Source: a virus
Virus record (IMG/VR): IMGVR_UViG_3300020163_000021
Span: 1-20,018 of that record
Strand: one strand, 5' to 3'
DNA: 20,018 bases
Shown: positions 17,138-20,018 of the stretch, one piece after another
Numbering within the stretch: the first letter of the stretch is position 1
Layout: each line of letters starts with the position of its first letter
Program-made: the position numbers and the translations under genes
Notes under the pieces: model-generated
The model's database searches: none
What the model was told of the DNA's origin: nothing
Seen by the model: only the letters and a program-made list of their open reading frames with translations

Positions 17138-18376
17138 TCAATTTCTTTCTATAATAGAGGTTAATGAATTATTAACAGAGATTCCATACGGATTCCTTTC
17201 ATCGTTCATTCTAACTCTGTAATGCTGTGCGGATGAACTAATATAAACACCCGCAATACCAGGAAGGAATGTACTGTTTCTGTTTGAAAAGTTGTAATCG
17301 GTAACGGTACAATGTTCTCCGGACTTGATATTCACTCCATAGCTGACCCGTGGTGTTCTTACTTGCCACGGCGACCCCAACGGATAATTTATTCCGTTAT
17401 TGTCGCAATTAAGACCAGTAATCGTACAATCGTAGCCGTCCTCAAACACTACACCATCGTCGAAGGATTCCTGACAATCAAACCCAAAAATAGTTAGTCG
17501 GCTCCCCTTCACACGCAAACCAGATTTTGTCTTGCTCCCCATGATTTTGAAATTGAAGAGCCGACAATTAGCCCCAGATGCGTACACACAATCGTCTTGA
17601 GTTCCAGAAATATCAATTGTGTGTAAACTGTTGTCGGTACCAACTCCATTGATACCACGGCCTCGCATCTGATTTATCCAAATATTGTGGATATTATAGA
17701 TCCAACAATAACTTTGATTGTCAAAAGTAATACCATGTCCACCGTTATATAGATATAGATTTTCAAATTTTGTACAACCATTAACGCCTGCGATCTTAAG
17801 GAGAGAGAACATTCCAATTTGGCCATAGTTTCCTTCAAGCCCAATATCGGAAAGTCCACAACAATCGGCATGCCAATCTATAACCTTACCATTTACATCT
17901 TTTATTACACTCAAAAAAGCCAAATCCGATTCCTGTTTTGGTGTTTGTTTTAATATACAAACTTTTGAACCAGACCCCTTGAGCACAACCCCTTTGCGAC
18001 CGGTAAGATCAAATTTATTAACTTGAGTTTTACCATAAGGTAAAACAAGATGACAATGGCGTTTTGTTGCTTCATTTGCAAGTGCCAGAAATGCAGCGCT
18101 ATTATCTGTCTTATCATCTGCAATACAAGGTGCAAAACCTGCTGGTGGACGGTCAAGATATAAGTCTGGCACCCATGTTGTAATGATTGGCAATGGCGTA
18201 GTTTCGGGATGAGTATGCGAAGTAATTTCTCCATTTAATACTGACTCGATCGCAGCCTTCGTAATAGGTACATTCTTTTGTGCATCGACTGGAGCATGCG
18301 GTGCCATTGCATGTTCTATACTAAGTTGTGCAGCAGTTACAATATCTGTCAAATCAATTGGATAAACACTTTGCAT
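17138..18376 (-). CDS. Tail spike / tail fibre protein with right-handed beta-helix, 412 aa
   Basis: ATG at 18376 follows AGGAGG. Residues 20-60 are a short attachment-type domain ending in SVLNGEITSHTHPE, a motif I know from phage tail fibre N-termini. Residues 85-130 resemble the start of pectate-lyase-like spikes (DDKTDNSAAFLALANEATKR, then LVLPYGKTQVN). The remainder has repeated short turns rich in Gly, Asn and Cys, typical of a parallel beta-helix (SGLRVKGSRLTIFGFDC, YDCTITGLNCDNNG). Such proteins bind or cut surface polysaccharide; no catalytic triad can be named here. It lies two bases downstream of the papain-like gene. Confidence 0.82.
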   Translation of the reverse strand: MQSVYPIDLTDIVTAAQLSIEHAMAPHAPVDAQKNVPITKAAIESVLNGEITSHTHPETTPLPIITTWVPDLYLDRPPAGFAPCIADDKTDNSAAFLALANEATKRHCHLVLPYGKTQVNKFDLTGRKGVVLKGSGSKVCILKQTPKQESDLAFLSVIKDVNGKVIDWHADCCGLSDIGLEGNYGQIGMFSLLKIAGVNGCTKFENLYLYNGGHGITFDNQSYCWIYNIHNIWINQMRGRGINGVGTDNSLHTIDISGTQDDCVYASGANCRLFNFKIMGSKTKSGLRVKGSRLTIFGFDCQESFDDGVVFEDGYDCTITGLNCDNNGINYPLGSPWQVRTPRVSYGVNIKSGEHCTVTDYNFSNRNSTFLPGIAGVYISSSAQHYRVRMNDERNPYGISVNNSLTSIIERN

Positions 18377-18377
18377 A

Positions 18378-19334
18378 TTATCCTCCTATCGTGTCTTGTT
18401 CCCCTCCAGACCTGAGTACAATTATATGTCGTCCATTCGGTTGGCCATAAAAATCTACTTTGACTTTCAAGGCTTCAGATATAGCACGTAACGGTACCAT
18501 AGTTCTTTGGTTGATAATAACTGGTGGAGAATCTAATATAACTGGTGTAACGTCTACCATCATAGTCGTGGAGCCAATCGTGAGCATAATCACTTGCGGA
18601 CGATTAATAAGAGTATCAATCCCTTCTGGGATAACTCCCCAGGCCTCAATATTAAAATTATCAGACTCATTAAGATACCCGAATCCTTTGTCTCCCCACT
18701 CTGTACCCCAGGAATTCTGCAGAATGAAACTTCCATTTTGAATCCCTACACATTGCATGGCATGGCCACCCACAACTGCACCGGACGGAGAAGGTATTAC
18801 ACCATTTGACCCAGTGGTCATGAATGACTCTGTGAGTTGTGTACAGAACAAAACAGGAAGACCAAGTAAAGACAAATAGTCTGATATGTCTTGTAAGGAC
18901 TTGAGACGTACATAGCCCCTGATACGGTTTGGAATTCCTTCACCTTCAAGAACATTAGTGATACTTGCTTTGGCATCTGGATAGTTAGAGAGTCCTGGAA
19001 GCAATACTTCTCTTGGCACACCAAACCTTGAAAGCATCTGTAAGGCTTCTCGGGGCATCATACCTTCAGACTGAATATCATTTGACGCACGATTACCATA
19101 GATGTACTTAACAGACATAGGGATAGCCAAATTTCGTTGTTTGAATTCAGCTGCTTGAACGATACTGGATAACGCTGCAGCTACACAGCAACCAAATGCT
19201 CCTTGGTTAATAACTGGAGCCGTCCAGACCCTACCACTAAAGAGTGGCAGAGCCTGGTATGACATCGCCTTATCCAGGGAGTAATCCCGCTCATCTGGCG
19301 GCGACGGTATATAACCTGGTATGAAGTTATCCAT
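18378..19334 (-). CDS. Papain-family (C1A-like) cysteine peptidase with copper-amine-oxidase-N-type domain
   Basis: The start at ATG 19334 has a GGGTGG site; an in-frame ATG 24 bases earlier has none. Counting from 19334, the papain elements are in order: Gln 44 in VINQGAFGCCVAAAL with Cys 50, His 191 in VGGHAMQCVGI, and Asn 207 in LQNSWGTEWG, plus DKGFGYL. Residues 250-310 (VIMLTIGSTTMMVDVTPVILD, NQRTMVPLRAISEAL) match the repeat domain PF07833 common in Clostridia-type exported proteins. There is no signal peptide, so it may be a virion component. It precedes the tail spike directly, suggesting tail processing or host surface cleavage. Confidence 0.85.
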   Translation of the reverse strand: MDNFIPGYIPSPPDERDYSLDKAMSYQALPLFSGRVWTAPVINQGAFGCCVAAALSSIVQAAEFKQRNLAIPMSVKYIYGNRASNDIQSEGMMPREALQMLSRFGVPREVLLPGLSNYPDAKASITNVLEGEGIPNRIRGYVRLKSLQDISDYLSLLGLPVLFCTQLTESFMTTGSNGVIPSPSGAVVGGHAMQCVGIQNGSFILQNSWGTEWGDKGFGYLNESDNFNIEAWGVIPEGIDTLINRPQVIMLTIGSTTMMVDVTPVILDSPPVIINQRTMVPLRAISEALKVKVDFYGQPNGRHIIVLRSGGEQDTIGG

Positions 19335-19362
19335 AGCCCACCCACTTTCAGATAACATTGCG

Positions 19363-19653
19363 TTAAATTTTTCTAATTATAGCATAAACACTAGATTCCT
19401 TTTCCGAAAGCATACTATTTATTATTTGAATTTCATTATACTTATTTGTGGTCAAAAGAAGTAAATCGGTGTCTGAATAAATTTGGATACTTACAACGGG
19501 GGTATTCATAAAGAAGTTTTTAAGAGCATCTATGTCTTCGTAAAAATGTATCGTTATTTCTTCTACTACTAAACCATTTTCTATTCTGATAGCTTCAGCA
19601 CTATCAATAATCTTAAGTTCTGATTCTGCATTCGCATTAATTCTTAATTTCAT
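19363..19653 (-). CDS. Small hypothetical phage protein, 96 aa
   Basis: ATG at 19653 follows AAAGGAG. The sequence suggests an alternating strand/helix domain (KLRINANAESELKIIDSAEAIRI, EITIHFYEDIDALKNFFM, VVSIQIYSDTDLLLLT, IQIINSMLSEKE). There are no Cys and no membrane segments. It lies five bases before the longer possible start of the papain-like gene. In this tail region it may be a small virion or assembly protein, but no family is recognised. Confidence 0.75.
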   Translation of the reverse strand: MKLRINANAESELKIIDSAEAIRIENGLVVEEITIHFYEDIDALKNFFMNTPVVSIQIYSDTDLLLLTTNKYNEIQIINSMLSEKESSVYAIIRKI

Positions 19654-19673
19654 AGTTTCTCCTTTATACTTGA

Positions 19674-20018
19674 TTAATTAAGAGCAAGTCTTCCATAGTC
19701 ATTCAAGAGTAATTCATCCTTAGGCCCTATTGGCTGAACACTGTATAGAATTTCTTTATGGGTTGCGCCATCTTCAAAAACCATGATCGTAGCTTCTTCT
19801 GTAACAACATTTCTGTTCATTTCTGATAATGTATAATTTTTAACCGCAACCCCATGTGTCCAGAAATTTCCCAAAAATATACGAACAATTTTATGTCTGA
19901 GTTCCTCCGTCAGTCTCTTTGCTGTAGGTTTAATATCAAAATCAACCAAAAGAAGTAATAATGCTTCTACCGATACCATATTTATTTCGCAAGCATTATA
20001 ATCATCAATAGTTAATAA
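19674..20018 (-). CDS. Hypothetical protein, N-terminus likely beyond the right edge
   Basis: The frame from the stop at 19674 stays open through 20018. ATG 19979 (101 aa) has no RBS (AAATAAAT precedes it), and the upstream in-frame sequence TIDDYNACEIN looks coding. I therefore treat it as 5'-partial. It has a hydrophobic/acidic start (VSVEALLLLLVDFDIKP), a basic helix (KRLTEELRHKIVRIF) and a beta-rich end similar in style to the next gene (TIMVFEDGATHKEILYSVQP). No family is recognised. Confidence 0.65.
   Translation of the reverse strand, partial: LLTIDDYNACEINMVSVEALLLLLVDFDIKPTAKRLTEELRHKIVRIFLGNFWTHGVAVKNYTLSEMNRNVVTEEATIMVFEDGATHKEILYSVQPIGPKDELLLNDYGRLALN

Noticed and set aside
17114-17160. 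AACCTC/GAGGTT inverted repeat after the tail spike gene as a terminator
   Set aside because: Only six base pairs with a 17-base loop, and no T-tract on the minus strand.

Overview
The window looks like part of a tailed-phage genome (or prophage) from an AT-rich Gram-positive, Firmicutes-type host. Nearly every convincing gene lies on the minus strand, packed with short overlaps and strong AAGGAGG-type ribosome binding sites. Recognisable products are phage ones: tail spike, holin, endolysin, D5-like primase/helicase, 5' nuclease, ATP-dependent ligase, dUTPase-like protein and a MazZ-type nucleotide diphosphohydrolase. The papain-like protein carries a copper-amine-oxidase-N-type repeat domain, which is common in Clostridia and Paenibacillus proteins. 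Several proteins of unknown function resemble families I know from uncultured gut or anaerobe siphophages (DUF6353 and others). No integrase, terminase, capsid gene, canonical tRNA or CRISPR array is visible.

Layout, in the direction of transcription (right to left). Positions 20018-17138 hold the end of the tail/host-interaction region: two small unknown proteins, a papain-family peptidase and a beta-helix tail spike. Positions 17113-15715 are a lysis cassette: XhlA-like protein, NlpC/P60-type endolysin, r1t-type holin. Positions 15616-14413 are single-gene cassettes for tiny membrane or charged proteins. Positions 14364-11953 form a seven-gene operon ending in a DUF6353 membrane protein and an XRE regulator. 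Positions 11909-10485 hold more small membrane proteins, including a holin-like one. Positions 10294-7847 carry a small membrane protein, DNA ligase, two conserved phage unknowns and a dUTPase-like protein. Positions 7846-6372 are a dense array of one- or two-gene cassettes for proteins of 25-84 aa. Positions 6348-1915 hold a second DUF6353 protein, the MazZ-like enzyme, the 5' nuclease and an acidic membrane protein. Positions 1912-922 have two mini-cassettes and a phage unknown. Positions 910-788 form a long dyad, followed by the primase/helicase gene running off the left edge.

The most striking feature is the regulatory architecture. Eighteen matches to a fixed-spacing 28-bp promoter (CGCAA, 13 nt, TATAATGAAA on the minus strand) sit upstream of single genes or operons. 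Many directly follow the U-tract of a rho-independent terminator, so a run of small genes is organised as promoter-RBS-miniature gene-terminator units. The upstream box is not a sigma-A -35 element and its spacing resembles MotA-type phage middle promoters, so a phage-encoded activator or sigma-appropriation system is my leading inference. Some cassettes share identical 36-bp promoter blocks, several terminators contain the stop codon in their stem, and two promoters are flanked by inverted repeats.
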